DNA from: JAHCHG01 sp041745765
GTDB taxonomy: Bacteria; Acidobacteriota; Blastocatellia; Pyrinomonadales; Pyrinomonadaceae
NCBI GenBank assembly: GCA_041745765.1
Contig: JBGTIH010000001.1
Span: forward strand, 62,001-126,000
Length of the DNA stretch: 64,000 nucleotides
Direction of reading: 5' to 3'
Position numbers and translations under genes: made by a program. Positions 34,634 through 42,592 of the stretch are shown here, piece by piece. The number at the start of each line of letters is the position of its first letter. Positions within the stretch are counted from its first letter, which is position 1. The notes beneath the pieces are model-generated. The model did not search any database. It had not been told where the DNA came from and saw nothing but the letters and a program-made list of their open reading frames with translations.

Positions 34634-36253
34634 TTAATTTAAATTATATCCGCATTTTCCGCAAAATTTGATATTAGATGAAAACTCGCCCCGACAGCGC
34701 GGACAAATTCGTTTATCTGAGGTCGGAAAACTTGTCGGAACGCCTGTTGTAAAACTACGCGGCTGAATGTTTGGCGCAACAGCGGCTTGACCTAAACTCA
34801 AACCGCAGCGTCCGCAAAATTTTGAATTTTGCGGCAAAGGCGAATGACAGCGCTGACAAGGAAATGTCGTGCTGACTTCGCCTTCGCTAACCATCATAAA
34901 CGAACGGTTTCCGCAACGTCCGCAAAATTTAACGCCTTCGGCAAAGCGCGATTTACAATTTGAACAAGCGACGATTCTCGGCATAATGCTTGATTGCCTT
35001 ACGCCCGAACTGTTTCCCTGCGAAGATGACGGCTGACTTGTATTTCCGCGAAGCGGTCGAAGTTCGGCTTGAATCACCTGTTCGTTTGCGCCTTCGCGCA
35101 GTTCGATCACTCTCTCATCATCTTTTTCGCCCGGTTTGGAAACTCTTAAAATATGTTGTCCGGCAGGAACGGTTGATAAAATAAGTCTGCCCGAAGTTCC
35201 GATACTTCCTTTTCTTTCATCATTTATATAAACTTCCGCACCGATCGGCGCAACAATAACCAATCTCGAACTTCCGGTTTGTGCTTGTTCATCAATACCT
35301 TCTGCCGCTTCTTCTAATTCCGTAATCCATTCGGCAACGGTTGCCGAACGCTTCGCCGGATCAATTTCAAGAGCGTTCATTACAACCTTTTCGACACTTT
35401 TCGGAATATCCGAACGAAGCTCCGTTAGAGGCGCCGGCTTGTGCATAATTTTCTGCATCACGAGTTCCATCAAATCGCCCGTGAAAGGTGTTCTGCCCCC
35501 AAGCATTAAATAAGCGATTGTGCCGATGGCATAAACATCGGCGCGTACGTCAACGCCGATTTCCGGCTGCATCTGTTCGGGAGCCATAAATTCGGGCGTA
35601 CCGATAATGCCGCGCGATGACGGCGTAGCATTTGAACTGACATCCGTAACGGTTTGATTAACGAGTTTTGCCAAGCCGAAATCGCCGACCTTAATAAACC
35701 CGTCGCCTTTTCCCTTTTTCAGAATAAAAATGTTGGCGGGTTTCAGATCGCGGTGTAAAACTCCGGCTTCGTGCGCGGCCTCAACGCCGTCGGCAATCTG
35801 TTTAAGAAGCTGAACGGCGCGTTTAACCGTCAAAGTTCCCTCACGCCGCAAAAGGCGATGAAGCGTTTCGCCCTCGACATATTCCATTACCAGATAAAAA
35901 ACGCCGTCTTCTGTTTCACCGTAATCGGTTACGTCAACGATATTCGGATGACTGATCGAAGCCGCCGAAAGAGCTTCGCGCTCAAATCGGGCAAGAGCTT
36001 CGCCCTCCTGTAAATCATCGCTATTTAAAATATCCTGACGGACGGTTTTAACAGCAACCCGCCTGGTTCCGAGTTTTTTATCGTTAGCAAGATAAACCTG
36101 CCCCATCGCGCCGCGTCCCAAACGCTTTTCCAAAAAATATCTCCCGGCAAGCAATTGCGGTCCGGGCAAATTCGAGCGCGTTTGAGTCTGGTCATTCGGG
36201 CAAAAATTCACTTCATCCGAATAACAGATTTCACATTTGGGGCATTCTTTCAT
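34634..36253 (-). CDS. Zinc-ribbon serine/threonine kinase with PEGA domain
   Basis: A 539-residue kinase. Order: N-terminal zinc ribbon (CPKCEICYSDEVNFCPND), Hanks-type kinase (about 37-315; LGRGAMGQVYLA, VAVKTVRQ, HRDLKPANI, DFGLAK, GTPEFMAPEQ), PEGA domain (about 330-400; RLVIVAPIGAEVYINDERKG, VPAGQHILRV), then three further CxxC...CGRCG/CGKCG ribbons (about 430-539). There is no membrane helix, so it is soluble or anchored through the ribbons. Four zinc ribbons on one kinase suggest protein or nucleic-acid contacts that target it. Its substrates are unknown. Confidence 0.93.
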   Translation of the reverse strand: MKECPKCEICYSDEVNFCPNDQTQTRSNLPGPQLLAGRYFLEKRLGRGAMGQVYLANDKKLGTRRVAVKTVRQDILNSDDLQEGEALARFEREALSAASISHPNIVDVTDYGETEDGVFYLVMEYVEGETLHRLLRREGTLTVKRAVQLLKQIADGVEAAHEAGVLHRDLKPANIFILKKGKGDGFIKVGDFGLAKLVNQTVTDVSSNATPSSRGIIGTPEFMAPEQMQPEIGVDVRADVYAIGTIAYLMLGGRTPFTGDLMELVMQKIMHKPAPLTELRSDIPKSVEKVVMNALEIDPAKRSATVAEWITELEEAAEGIDEQAQTGSSRLVIVAPIGAEVYINDERKGSIGTSGRLILSTVPAGQHILRVSKPGEKDDERVIELREGANEQVIQAELRPLRGNTSQPSSSQGNSSGVRQSSIMPRIVACSNCKSRFAEGVKFCGRCGNRSFMMVSEGEVSTTFPCQRCHSPLPQNSKFCGRCGLSLGQAAVAPNIQPRSFTTGVPTSFPTSDKRICPRCRGEFSSNIKFCGKCGYNLN

Positions 36254-36334
36254 TATTTTTCTATTTTCTCGATTTTTTCATCAAACTCCAAATGTTGAAC
36301 GCAAAAAGTTTCTGAATTTGCAAAGTTTAGCGAC

Positions 36335-36363
36335 TTGAACATCACTCATTCACTCATTATACT
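36335..36363 (+). promoter_or_regulatory. Sigma-70-type promoter of tRNA-Lys
   Basis: TTGAAC (36335-36340) and TATACT (36358-36363) are separated by exactly 17 bp, and the mature tRNA starts 24 bp after the -10 box. Confidence 0.8.
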
Positions 36364-36387
36364 TGTTATATTTCGATTCGTTAATGC

Positions 36388-36463
36388 GGGGCGTTAGCTC
36401 AGTTGGTAGAGCAACGGACTCTTAATCCGTGGGTCGCAGGTTCGATACCTGCACGCCCCACCA
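36388..36463 (+). tRNA. tRNA-Lys (anticodon CTT)
   Basis: 76 nt with the CCA tail encoded. Acceptor GGGGCGT/ACGCCCC, D arm GCTC/GAGC, anticodon stem ACGGA/TCCGT with loop CTCTTAA (anticodon CTT, reads AAG), T arm GCAGG/CCTGC with TTCGATA loop. Confidence 0.97.
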
Positions 36464-36536
36464 ATTTAACATCTAAAGTAACTGATTAGGTTACGCCGTC
36501 GTCCTGACGGCTGTTGTGTTGGCATAAAATTAAGAA

Positions 36537-36584
36537 GAAAAGACTGGAGCGCAAGCGGGAACATTTGCGCTCCAGTCTTTTTTT
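36537..36584 (+). terminator. Terminator downstream of tRNA-Lys
   Basis: Stem AAAGACTGGAGCGCAA / TTGCGCTCCAGTCTTT with a 10-nt loop and T-tract. It ends about 40 bp before the sigma-factor gene, so the two are separate units. Confidence 0.9.
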
Positions 36585-36625
36585 CTCTTTAAAAACACCC
36601 AACAATTAGACTTTTTCCACAAATA

Positions 36626-37297
36626 ATGCGTCTAAACAAGCGAATGCGAAAAGTTTTGTATTCAAAAAGCGCGTTTGGTATTCTTCTCGTGCAAGAAACT
36701 TTTGAAAATCACGAGTTAATGATCAGAAACTTATCGGATGAGCAATTGGTCGAACTTGCGGTCGGGGAAAACCCCGAAGCATTCGGGGAAATCGTAACAA
36801 GGTGGGAGAGAAAAATCTTCGCGCTCTGCTACGGTATGCTCAATCGGGAAGATGAAGCGCGAGACGCGGCGCAGGAAACTTTTATCGCAGCGTATAAAAA
36901 TCTAGCCAAATTTCGCGGCGAGGCAAAAGTTTCGAGTTGGCTTCACCGAATAGCAGTAAATCAATGTTTGACAACCAAACGTAAAAATAAAAGCCGTTCG
37001 GAGAATTTTTTGGATGATGAAAGCAATGAACAGGAAAAAGTTTTCGTAACTCCGGCACATCTTTCGCCTTCCAGAAAAACCGAACAGAATGAGCGTTTAT
37101 TATTGATAAGACAAGCGGTTAAAGCTTTGCCTGTGGATTTGAAACAAGTTGTCATTATGAAGGAGTTTGAGGAAATGACTTTTCAGGAAATTTCCGAATC
37201 TTTAGAATTACCTTTAAGCACGGTCAAAAGTCGTCTTTATACCGCACTTAAACAATTGCGTTTGAAACTGGAAAAAAGTCCGATCGAGATTATCTAA
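36626..37297 (+). CDS. ECF-type RNA polymerase sigma factor
   Basis: A sigma-70 family factor with regions 2 and 4 only. Region 2 is visible as ENPEAFGEIVTRWERKIFAL followed by the DNA-melting part RDAAQETFIAAYKNLAKFRG and WLHRIAVNQC; region 4 as LPVDLKQVVIMKEFEEMTFQ and the HTH EISESLELPLSTVKSRLYTA. Up to 223 residues; the ATG at 36719 (MIRNLSDEQLVELA) gives a length more usual for the family, and neither start has a clear ribosome-binding site. It is followed directly by its zinc-finger anti-sigma factor and a Spy-like periplasmic protein, an arrangement of envelope-stress systems. Confidence 0.93.
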   Translation: MRLNKRMRKVLYSKSAFGILLVQETFENHELMIRNLSDEQLVELAVGENPEAFGEIVTRWERKIFALCYGMLNREDEARDAAQETFIAAYKNLAKFRGEAKVSSWLHRIAVNQCLTTKRKNKSRSENFLDDESNEQEKVFVTPAHLSPSRKTEQNERLLLIRQAVKALPVDLKQVVIMKEFEEMTFQEISESLELPLSTVKSRLYTALKQLRLKLEKSPIEII

Positions 37298-37312
37298 GAA
37301 TTGAAAAAAATT

Positions 37313-38149
37313 ATGTCGAAAAAAAATCACAATAATTTAAGATGCGGTTTTACCGAAGATTTGGTTTCTTATTTGTATGATGAAATAAATTCCGCCAAAA
37401 AAGCCGAATTTGAAAGGCATCTTGATAATTGTTCCGGCTGCGGTGAAGAACTTATCGCCTTCGGTTTTGTGCGTTCTTCAATAAATTATTGGCACACCGA
37501 AGAATTTTCGGAGTTGAAACTTCCGAATATTGAAATTCCGTATATCAAAAACCAAAATCTTGTTACGATTTCAGCAGTTTCAAATGAAAATCAAACCTGG
37601 TCTGACAGATTCCGCCGTTTATTTTCATTTTCTCCGCCGAGGACAACGGCAACCGCCGCATTTGCAGTCGTCGCGGTTTTCATCAGCTTGGCACTTTTTG
37701 TATTAATTTTGCCAACCTCAAATGATGTTGCGAATCTGAATAACGACGAGAAGCTAAATCAAATCAATAATTTAACTGAAACACCGGTGCAAATAAATAA
37801 TAATGAAACAGTTAAATCGGAAGAAAATTTGTTAGATAAAACTCCGAATTTACCCGATTCAATCGAAAAAAATCGGTTTGAAAAAAAATCTGAAATGATT
37901 GATAAAAAATCTGTTTTACAGCACAAAAAAACCGAATCGGTTTCAACAAAAAGTTCTAAATCAATTAAAAATTTCAGCGAAACTAAAAAACCGAATGAAA
38001 CAATTACGGCAAATCGAAATTTGAAAACAAATAACCGGAATCTACCGGTTGAATCAAACACGGAAATTCCGAAACTGACGAATTTTACGGATGATGAAGA
38101 TGATTCATTACGACTTGCGGATTTATTTGATGAAATCGGTTCAAGATGA
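37313..38149 (+). CDS. Zinc-finger anti-sigma factor, membrane-anchored
   Basis: About 278 residues from the chosen ATG; an in-frame TTG four codons upstream (37301) is the other option. N-terminal anti-sigma zinc finger with His-x3-Cys-x2-Cys seen in FERHLDNCSGCGEE, a membrane helix at about 115-137 (AAFAVVAVFISLALFVLILP), then a low-complexity Asn/Lys/Ser-rich extracytoplasmic part. It should hold the neighbouring sigma factor inactive until an envelope signal arrives. The upstream sigma gene ends about 15 bp before. Confidence 0.86.
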   Translation: MSKKNHNNLRCGFTEDLVSYLYDEINSAKKAEFERHLDNCSGCGEELIAFGFVRSSINYWHTEEFSELKLPNIEIPYIKNQNLVTISAVSNENQTWSDRFRRLFSFSPPRTTATAAFAVVAVFISLALFVLILPTSNDVANLNNDEKLNQINNLTETPVQINNNETVKSEENLLDKTPNLPDSIEKNRFEKKSEMIDKKSVLQHKKTESVSTKSSKSIKNFSETKKPNETITANRNLKTNNRNLPVESNTEIPKLTNFTDDEDDSLRLADLFDEIGSR

Positions 38150-38167
38150 ATTTTTTAGGATAAATCA

Positions 38168-38704
38168 ATGAAAAAAACTAAACTTACAATTTTATTTTTT
38201 AGCGTGTTATTATTGCTGTTTATATTTTCTACTGCTTTTGCACAAAATGAAAACCGCGACAATCCGCCGCCAATTCGACAAAACTTATTGCGCGAATTAG
38301 ATTTAACGCCCGATCAAATTCGCCAGTTACGAATTTTGAATGCTCAAAGAAATCCTCTTATGCAAGAAGCGCAAAGAAAATTGCGCGAGGCAAACCGCAA
38401 TCTCGATCAGGCGATTTATGCCGATGTTATTGATGAAGCCGATTTAAGATTAAAATTAAAAGAGGTTCAAACCGCGCAAGCCGAGGTTTCTAAAATTCGT
38501 GCAATGAGTGAGTTTGAAGTCAGAAAAGTTTTAACGCCCGAACAACTGGCGAGATTTCGGGATTTGCGCGAAAAATTTTCTCAGCGATTAAATGAAAATC
38601 AACAAAGAAGACAAAACAGGCGGCAAAACCGTCCCATTCGCCAACAAAATAATACAAATCAAAATCCGCCGGTTAACCGACCCAATGTTCCCCAAAGACC
38701 TTGA
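38168..38704 (+). CDS. Spy/CpxP-like periplasmic protein
   Basis: 178 residues: signal peptide (about 1-25, cleaved near TAFAQ), then a helical region with two LTPxQ motifs (DLTPDQIRQLRIL and VLTPEQLARFRDL) typical of Spy/CpxP/ZraP chaperone-sensor proteins, and a disordered Arg/Gln/Asn/Pro-rich tail. It is third in the sigma/anti-sigma operon, 18 bp after the anti-sigma gene, so it is probably the regulon's periplasmic chaperone or the signal-sensing partner of the anti-sigma factor (inference). Confidence 0.85.
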   Translation: MKKTKLTILFFSVLLLLFIFSTAFAQNENRDNPPPIRQNLLRELDLTPDQIRQLRILNAQRNPLMQEAQRKLREANRNLDQAIYADVIDEADLRLKLKEVQTAQAEVSKIRAMSEFEVRKVLTPEQLARFRDLREKFSQRLNENQQRRQNRRQNRPIRQQNNTNQNPPVNRPNVPQRP

Positions 38705-38740
38705 TTTTTCGCTTTTTTGGTTTTTTTCTGCAAAATTCTT

Positions 38741-38771
38741 GAGCTGATTTATTAAAATCGGCTCTTTTTTT
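38741..38771 (+). terminator. Terminator of the sigma/anti-sigma/Spy-like operon
   Basis: Stem GAGCTGATTT / AAATCGGCTC (one G-T pair), 4-nt loop, seven Ts, 37 bp after the Spy-like gene. Confidence 0.85.
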
Positions 38772-38893
38772 GTTTGTTGTTTTTCCCGCTTCGTTGTAAC
38801 CTTTGTAAATAATTCTGTAATTTAATATTTTGAATAAGTTTGCCTTTTTCAATAGTAGAAAAATTATTTCTTTAACATAAAATTAGTCATTAA

Positions 38894-39664
38894 ATGAATC
38901 CACTCAAAAAAATAATTTTTGAACTGCAGGAAATCAGTTTGTTGCTTACCCGTGCATTTTTGAGCATTTTTTCAAAACCGAGGTATTACAGCGAAACGAT
39001 TAAGCGAATGGACGTGATCGGTGTCGGTTCGCTGCCGATTATTTTGCTGACCGGATTTTTTACCGGCGGAGTTTTAACTCTGCAGAGTTATCCGACGCTT
39101 GCTTATTACGGCGGTCAAGGGCAAACCGGACAACTTGTTGCATTTACACTAATTAGAGAACTTGGTCCGGTTTTATCGGCTTTGATGGTCGCGGGCAGAA
39201 TCGGTTCGGCAATTTCCGCCGAACTCGGTTCGATGGTTGTTTCGCAACAGATTGACGCAATGCGCGCATTCGGCACAGATCCGATTCGCAAGCTCGTTCT
39301 GCCGCGAATAATCGCGCTTGTTACGATGCTTCCGCTTTTAACAGTTGCGGCTGATATTTCCGGAATAATCGGCGGCGGCGTGGTCGCATCTTACATTTAT
39401 AATCACGATTATAATGTTTTTATTTCTTCAGCAAGAGTCGGAATTACCATCGAAGACATCATCGGCGGAATTATCAAACCTTTATTTTTCGGTTTAATTA
39501 TTGGAAGTATTGCCTGTTACAGAGGTTTAAGCACAACGGGCGGAACAGTCGGAGTCGGACGTTCGACGACCAGCGCGGTCGTTCAATCTTCGATTACGGT
39601 AATTGTTGTTGATTTCTTCATTTCGAGAGCGTTGCAGCACATTCTCGACACAAACCCGCTTTAA
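38894..39664 (+). CDS. mlaE: MlaE-type lipid ABC transporter permease
   Basis: Inner-membrane permease (256 residues, about five helices) of the Mla/MCE phospholipid transport system. Family signatures: GSLPIILLTGFFTGGVLTLQ, ELGPVLSALMVAGRIGSAIS followed by AELGSM, QIDAMRAFGTDPI, and GGTVGVGRSTTSAVV at the end. First gene of a three-gene mlaE-mlaF-mlaD operon; mlaC- and mlaB-type genes are not present here. Confidence 0.95.
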   Translation: MNPLKKIIFELQEISLLLTRAFLSIFSKPRYYSETIKRMDVIGVGSLPIILLTGFFTGGVLTLQSYPTLAYYGGQGQTGQLVAFTLIRELGPVLSALMVAGRIGSAISAELGSMVVSQQIDAMRAFGTDPIRKLVLPRIIALVTMLPLLTVAADISGIIGGGVVASYIYNHDYNVFISSARVGITIEDIIGGIIKPLFFGLIIGSIACYRGLSTTGGTVGVGRSTTSAVVQSSITVIVVDFFISRALQHILDTNPL

Positions 39665-39698
39665 AACATATAATTAAACTTCAAACACACGAAAATTT

Positions 39699-40604
39699 AT
39701 GTTGTCTCCGCAAAATGAAGAACAAAATATAATACCGGAATCCTACGAAGCTGATGTTGAATTGCAGGATTTGGAAGAAGCGGTTGACAACATAACGCGG
39801 GTTGTTCCGGCAATCGAATTTCGGGATGTAAAACTTGCTTTTGATGATTTAATTATTCTGGACGGATTAAGTTTTAAGGTCAGACGCGGCGAAACAAAAC
39901 TGATTCTCGGACGAAGCGGCGGCGGAAAATCTACGATTATTCGGCTTATTTTAGGTCTTTTAAAACCCGACGAAGGACAAATTTTAATTGACGGCGAAGA
40001 TATTACCGATTACAACGAACCGCAAATGATGGAAGTCCGCAAAAAAATCGGAATGGTTTTTCAGGAAGGCGCATTGTTCGATTCGCTTTCTGTTTATGAT
40101 AACGTGGCTTACCGCCTTCACGAGCAAGGTGTTGAAGAAGCAGAGGTTGAGGCGCAGGTTCGGCGAATGCTTCAATTTGTTGATCTCGAAGATGCAATTG
40201 AAAAAATGCCGAACGAGCTTTCCGGCGGAATGCGTCGCCGCGTCGGAATTGCCCGCGCACTTGTCGGTGATCCGCAAATTGTTTTATTCGACGAACCGAC
40301 CGCCGGACTCGATCCGCCGACGGCTCGGACAATTTGCGAATTAGCCATCAAATTGCGTGATCTGGAAGATGTTTCATCAATTTTCGTGACGCACGAAATG
40401 AACAATCTCGAATATCTTTCTTCGGAATATGCCATAATTGATGAAAACGGCGAAGTAAAATTTGAGATGGAAGGCGAAACACTTTGTCTGATAAATACCG
40501 AAATAATTATGCTCAGACAAGGGAAAATAATTTTCAGCGGGAAAGATGAAGAATTACAAGCGGTCGAAGACCCGTATGTCAAAAAGTTTTTGCGCGGAAA
40601 ATAA
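39699..40604 (+). CDS. mlaF: MlaF-type ABC transporter ATP-binding protein
   Basis: Nucleotide-binding subunit for MlaE. The 301 residues show Walker A GRSGGGKST (Lys77), Q-loop MVFQEGALFDSLSVYDNVAY, signature LSGGMRRRVGIARAL, Walker B IVLFDEPTAGLDP and switch VTHEMN. About 38 acidic residues precede the usual start and a short stretch near 255-270 (GEVKFEMEGETLCLINTE) looks inserted between the standard 'adhesion' strands; both differ from E. coli MlaF. The coupling partner is the neighbouring MlaE. Confidence 0.94.
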   Translation: MLSPQNEEQNIIPESYEADVELQDLEEAVDNITRVVPAIEFRDVKLAFDDLIILDGLSFKVRRGETKLILGRSGGGKSTIIRLILGLLKPDEGQILIDGEDITDYNEPQMMEVRKKIGMVFQEGALFDSLSVYDNVAYRLHEQGVEEAEVEAQVRRMLQFVDLEDAIEKMPNELSGGMRRRVGIARALVGDPQIVLFDEPTAGLDPPTARTICELAIKLRDLEDVSSIFVTHEMNNLEYLSSEYAIIDENGEVKFEMEGETLCLINTEIIMLRQGKIIFSGKDEELQAVEDPYVKKFLRGK

Positions 40605-40625
40605 ACGTGAAAAGGAAAACAAATT

Positions 40626-41831
40626 ATGCCACCAACAGAAAGAAATTTGGGGTTTAAACAATTGCGTGTCGGGGTTTTTGTCCTTGTCGGGCTTGCCGTT
40701 TTGGGATTTCTGATTCTAAATTCGACCGGCGATTTTAACCCTTTCAAAAAAACTCTTGATTTAAAAGCACGCTTTAAGACGGCGGACGGTTTGCGCGAAG
40801 GTGCGGAAGTCCAGCTAGCCGGAGTAAATATCGGAAAAGTAAAAGAAATCAGACTTTTGCCGCCGGACAGTCCCGAAGATGCAAAAATTGAAGCGATTAT
40901 GACAGTTGATCAAACACTCGGCGGACGACCGATTACCGATCGAATCCGAACTGATTCGACCGCGCAGCTGATCGCCACATCTGTTTTGGCAAACGATAAA
41001 GTAATCAATATCACGCCCGGAAACCAAACAGCTTCAGCAGTTACGGCAAATGATGTACTCGATTCGAGCGAAGCGATTTCGATCAATCAATTAACGCAAA
41101 CCGGGAACGAGCTTCTTCAGCAAATCAACAAGCTATCACTTCCAACCAGCGAAATTCTCAACAAGGCGAATCAGGGCGAAGGCACGCTTGGCAGAATTAT
41201 CAATGATGAATCGCTCTACAAAAATCTCGATGCGACGATGGGCGAAGCAAAATTGACAATGATAAAAGTTCAAAACATCCTCGATCAGGTAAAATCCGGC
41301 GATGGAAGTGCCGGAAAACTTTTAACTGATCCCGAACTTTATAACAATTTGAATAAATCTGTTATTCAATTAGAACAAATTTCAAGCGATTTGCGCGCAG
41401 GTCGTGGAACTGCCGGAAAATTCCTGACCGATGAAGCTCTCTACAATGAAAGCCGCGCGGCAATTGCCGATCTGAGAGTTTCCGCCAGAACGCTCAACGA
41501 TATTGCCAACGATGTAAAACTCATCACCAGAGATTTAAACGAAGGACGCGGAACTGCCGGAAAATTCTTAAAAGACGAGCAAATTTATGAAGATGCCAGA
41601 GTTGCGCTGGCGCGTCTCAATTCGACGACCGAAAGATTCGATTCGCTTTTAGGCGGAGTGCAAAGTGGAAAAGGCACGGTCGGCAAATTATTTACCGATG
41701 AAACTTTTTATAATAACCTCAATCAAACGACCGCGAATCTCAATCAACTTTCGACTGAAAGCACGAAATTGATTTACGATTTCCGGCAAAATCCGCGAAA
41801 ATATTTAACTGTCAGATTCAGTTTATTTTAA
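40626..41831 (+). CDS. mlaD: MlaD-type MCE-domain lipid-transport protein with repeat tail
   Basis: Substrate-binding MCE protein, 401 residues (E. coli MlaD has about 180). A single N-terminal membrane helix (about 15-33) is followed by one MCE domain (about 40-120, with GLREGAEVQLAGVNIGKVKE). The rest is helical and contains five copies of G-x-G-T/S-x-G-(K/R)-x-x-x-D-(E/D/P)-x-x-Y about 40-60 residues apart. The repeats probably build a long hexameric tube or stalk toward the outer membrane. The last gene of the mla operon. Confidence 0.92.
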   Translation: MPPTERNLGFKQLRVGVFVLVGLAVLGFLILNSTGDFNPFKKTLDLKARFKTADGLREGAEVQLAGVNIGKVKEIRLLPPDSPEDAKIEAIMTVDQTLGGRPITDRIRTDSTAQLIATSVLANDKVINITPGNQTASAVTANDVLDSSEAISINQLTQTGNELLQQINKLSLPTSEILNKANQGEGTLGRIINDESLYKNLDATMGEAKLTMIKVQNILDQVKSGDGSAGKLLTDPELYNNLNKSVIQLEQISSDLRAGRGTAGKFLTDEALYNESRAAIADLRVSARTLNDIANDVKLITRDLNEGRGTAGKFLKDEQIYEDARVALARLNSTTERFDSLLGGVQSGKGTVGKLFTDETFYNNLNQTTANLNQLSTESTKLIYDFRQNPRKYLTVRFSLF

Positions 41832-41856
41832 CCAGAAAATTAGAATTTTGATTTAT

Positions 41857-41933
41857 GTTCGGAGTCCCGCACTTATGCGGCTTTAACCGTCGCGCTTCGT
41901 TGGCGGTCGCCGATTGAAGGCGGAAATCCAAAC
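41857..41933. repeat. Palindromic dispersed repeat, copy A
   Basis: 24-bp imperfect terminal inverted repeats, GTTCGGAGTCCCGC... at the left and, on the opposite strand, GTTTGGATTTCCGCC... at the right, around a 29-bp centre. The element at 61987-62058 has the same ends and size. It lies between mlaD and tRNA-Leu. Confidence 0.7.
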
Positions 41934-41942
41934 ATTTCAGCA

Positions 41943-41979
41943 AAAAAAGGTTTTTCGCATCATACGAAAAACCTTTTTT
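41943..41979. terminator. Bidirectional terminator between mlaD and tRNA-Leu
   Basis: 15-bp perfect arms, AAAAAAGGTTTTTCG and its complement, 7-nt loop, A- and T-runs at the two ends. It serves mlaD on the plus strand and tRNA-Leu/secG on the minus strand. Confidence 0.9.
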
Positions 41980-41985
41980 ATTATT

Positions 41986-42070
41986 TGGTGCTGAGGGCGG
42001 GACTCGAACCCGCACGGATCGCTCCACACGCCCCTCAAACGTGCGCGGCTACCAATTACGCCACCTCAGC
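41986..42070 (-). tRNA. tRNA-Leu (anticodon GAG)
   Basis: 85 nt with the CCA encoded. Acceptor GCTGAGG/CCTCAGC, anticodon stem CACGT/GCGTG with loop TTGAGGG (anticodon GAG), a long variable arm as expected for Leu, T arm GCGGG/CCCGC. It is 48 bp downstream of secG and probably read through from it. Confidence 0.95.
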
Positions 42071-42118
42071 ATTTGGAAAATTTTTATATTTTTTCAAAAT
42101 AATTAAATTGTTTCTTAT

Positions 42119-42577
42119 TTATTGTTTGTTCGCTTCGGGTTTCGGCTCAATGCCCTGTTCTTCGGCGGCGTTCGCATTTGACTGGGCGTTTGCCGGAGCA
42201 GCGACGTTTGTGTCAATATTTGCGGGAGCGGCTGCATTTGCATCGGTTTGAGTATTTGCATTTGCATCAACCGCTGTGTTCGCATTAGCATCAACAATCG
42301 GCGCGACCGTTTCAAGAGAATCGCCCGTTGTCTGCAAAACGGAGATATTTCCGGTCAAAGCCGGCATAGACAATAAAAGCGCGGAAAGCATAAAAACGGT
42401 TGCCGCGATGATCGTCAGTTTTGATAAAACGCTTGCCGAACCGCGCGGCGTGAACGCCGTGCTGGAAACATTACTTGTGAAAAGCGCACCGGCACTCGTT
42501 TTGCCGGGCTGCAGCAAAACCGCCGCAACTAAAACGATACAAGAAACAAAAAATAATCCGTATAAAAAGTAACTCAA
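42119..42577 (-). CDS. secG: Preprotein translocase subunit SecG with long low-complexity tail
   Basis: Small subunit of the SecYEG channel. Residues 1-75 are ordinary SecG: helix 1 LYGLFFVSCIVLVAAVLLQP, GKTSAGALF, SSTAFTPRGSASVLSKLT, helix 2. The remaining 75 residues, nearly half the protein, are an Ala/Asn/Asp/Thr-rich tail made of degenerate DANANT-type units. SecG's C terminus faces the periplasm in the known topology, so the tail should be there. TTG start with GGAG seven bases upstream. It follows tpiA by 15 bp, a common gene order. Confidence 0.9.
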   Translation of the reverse strand: MSYFLYGLFFVSCIVLVAAVLLQPGKTSAGALFTSNVSSTAFTPRGSASVLSKLTIIAATVFMLSALLLSMPALTGNISVLQTTGDSLETVAPIVDANANTAVDANANTQTDANAAAPANIDTNVAAPANAQSNANAAEEQGIEPKPEANKQ

Positions 42578-42592
42578 TTTTCTACTCCAAAA

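Noticed and set aside
36481..36520. Possible second tRNA or small RNA after tRNA-Lys (CCGTC/GACGG hairpin)
   Set aside because: Only a 5-bp stem; no cloverleaf or further structure.
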